NCBI GenBank assembly: GCA_002309035.1
Contig: DBWT01000028.1
Coordinates: 5,172-12,020, forward strand
Reading direction: 5' to 3'
DNA length: 6,849 bases
Source of the DNA: Caryophanales bacterium UBA1231
Lineage (GTDB): Bacteria > Bacillota_I > Bacilli_A > ML615J-28 > CAG-313
Of this stretch, positions 6,770 through 6,849 are shown piece after piece. The translations under genes were made by a program, and so were the position numbers. Below the pieces are notes generated by a model, which saw only the letters and a program-made list of their open reading frames with translations, was not told where the DNA came from and searched no databases. Every line of letters begins with the position of its first letter. Positions within the stretch are counted from its first letter, which is position 1.

Positions 6770-6849
6770 TAATTCACCCTTTTAATAATGGCTCTTGCGA
6801 TTGCAACACCATTTGCACCTGCTTGTGATAAGCCTCTTGTGATACCAGC
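6769..6849 (-). CDS. C-terminal end of an unidentified protein, 5' part outside the window
   Basis: The last 26 codons and TAA stop of a gene that enters from the right edge. The visible residues begin AGITRGLSQAGANGVAIARA and end in IIKRVN. The frame is open to the edge, and its stop overlaps the exonuclease start by one base in a TAATG arrangement with the Shine-Dalgarno inside the last codons. This is typical of neighbouring genes in one operon. The pattern Ala-Gly-Ala-x-Gly-Val-Ala-x-x-x-Ala-Ile recalls the end of phosphate-binding (beta/alpha)8 barrels such as thiamine-phosphate synthase. That is a weak resemblance over 26 residues, so no function is assigned. Confidence 0.7.
   Translation of the reverse strand, partial: AGITRGLSQAGANGVAIARAIIKRVN

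Noticed and set aside
1..6849. Mobile element, CRISPR array, prophage or defence system
   Set aside because: No transposase, integrase, regularly spaced repeats, terminal inverted repeats or nuclease-helicase modules were seen. The nuclease present is a standard ExoIII repair enzyme.

Overview
The window is AT-rich, densely packed DNA in which every recognisable gene lies on the minus strand. Transcription therefore runs from position 6849 towards position 1. Start codons have purine-rich Shine-Dalgarno sequences, stops are TAA and TAG, Trp is encoded by TGG, and there are two intrinsic terminators. Together these point to a low-GC Bacillota. A surface protein with InlB-like repeats but no LPXTG motif would fit a gut lineage such as Erysipelotrichales or RF39-like Bacilli. 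That placement is an inference, since no taxonomic marker gene is present.

There are three transcription units, read in the direction of transcription. (1) Positions 6849-5262: the last 26 codons of an unidentified gene, an exodeoxyribonuclease III / AP endonuclease overlapping its stop by one base (TAATG), and an AqpZ-type water channel 19 bases further on. A strong hairpin terminator closes the unit. (2) Positions about 5233-3532: a single gene for a secreted, membrane-anchored protein with two InlB-type repeats near its C-terminus, with its own putative promoter and its own terminator. (3) Positions about 3530-1: a well-matched extended -10 promoter with a catabolite-repression-like (cre) palindrome just upstream, followed by two overlapping genes for the halves of a heterodimeric type IV ABC exporter. 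The second half runs off the window just after its Walker B motif.

The two ABC subunits make one machine. The upstream subunit has a degenerate nucleotide site (Asp for the catalytic Glu, Gln for the H-loop His, Ala in Walker A) but a good signature (VSGGQ). The downstream subunit has a canonical Walker A and Walker B but a degenerate signature (LSQGQ). All visible substitutions assign to the same composite ATP site, as in the asymmetric exporters BmrCD and TM287/288. The genes overlap by 8 bases, which suits production in equal amounts.

I see no mobile element, CRISPR array, RNA gene, phage gene or defence system. The longest stretch without a gene is about 130 bases, and it is filled by a terminator, a cre-like site and a promoter. 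Most of the window is ordinary. The least explained gene is the surface protein, whose N-terminal 310 residues I cannot assign to a family.
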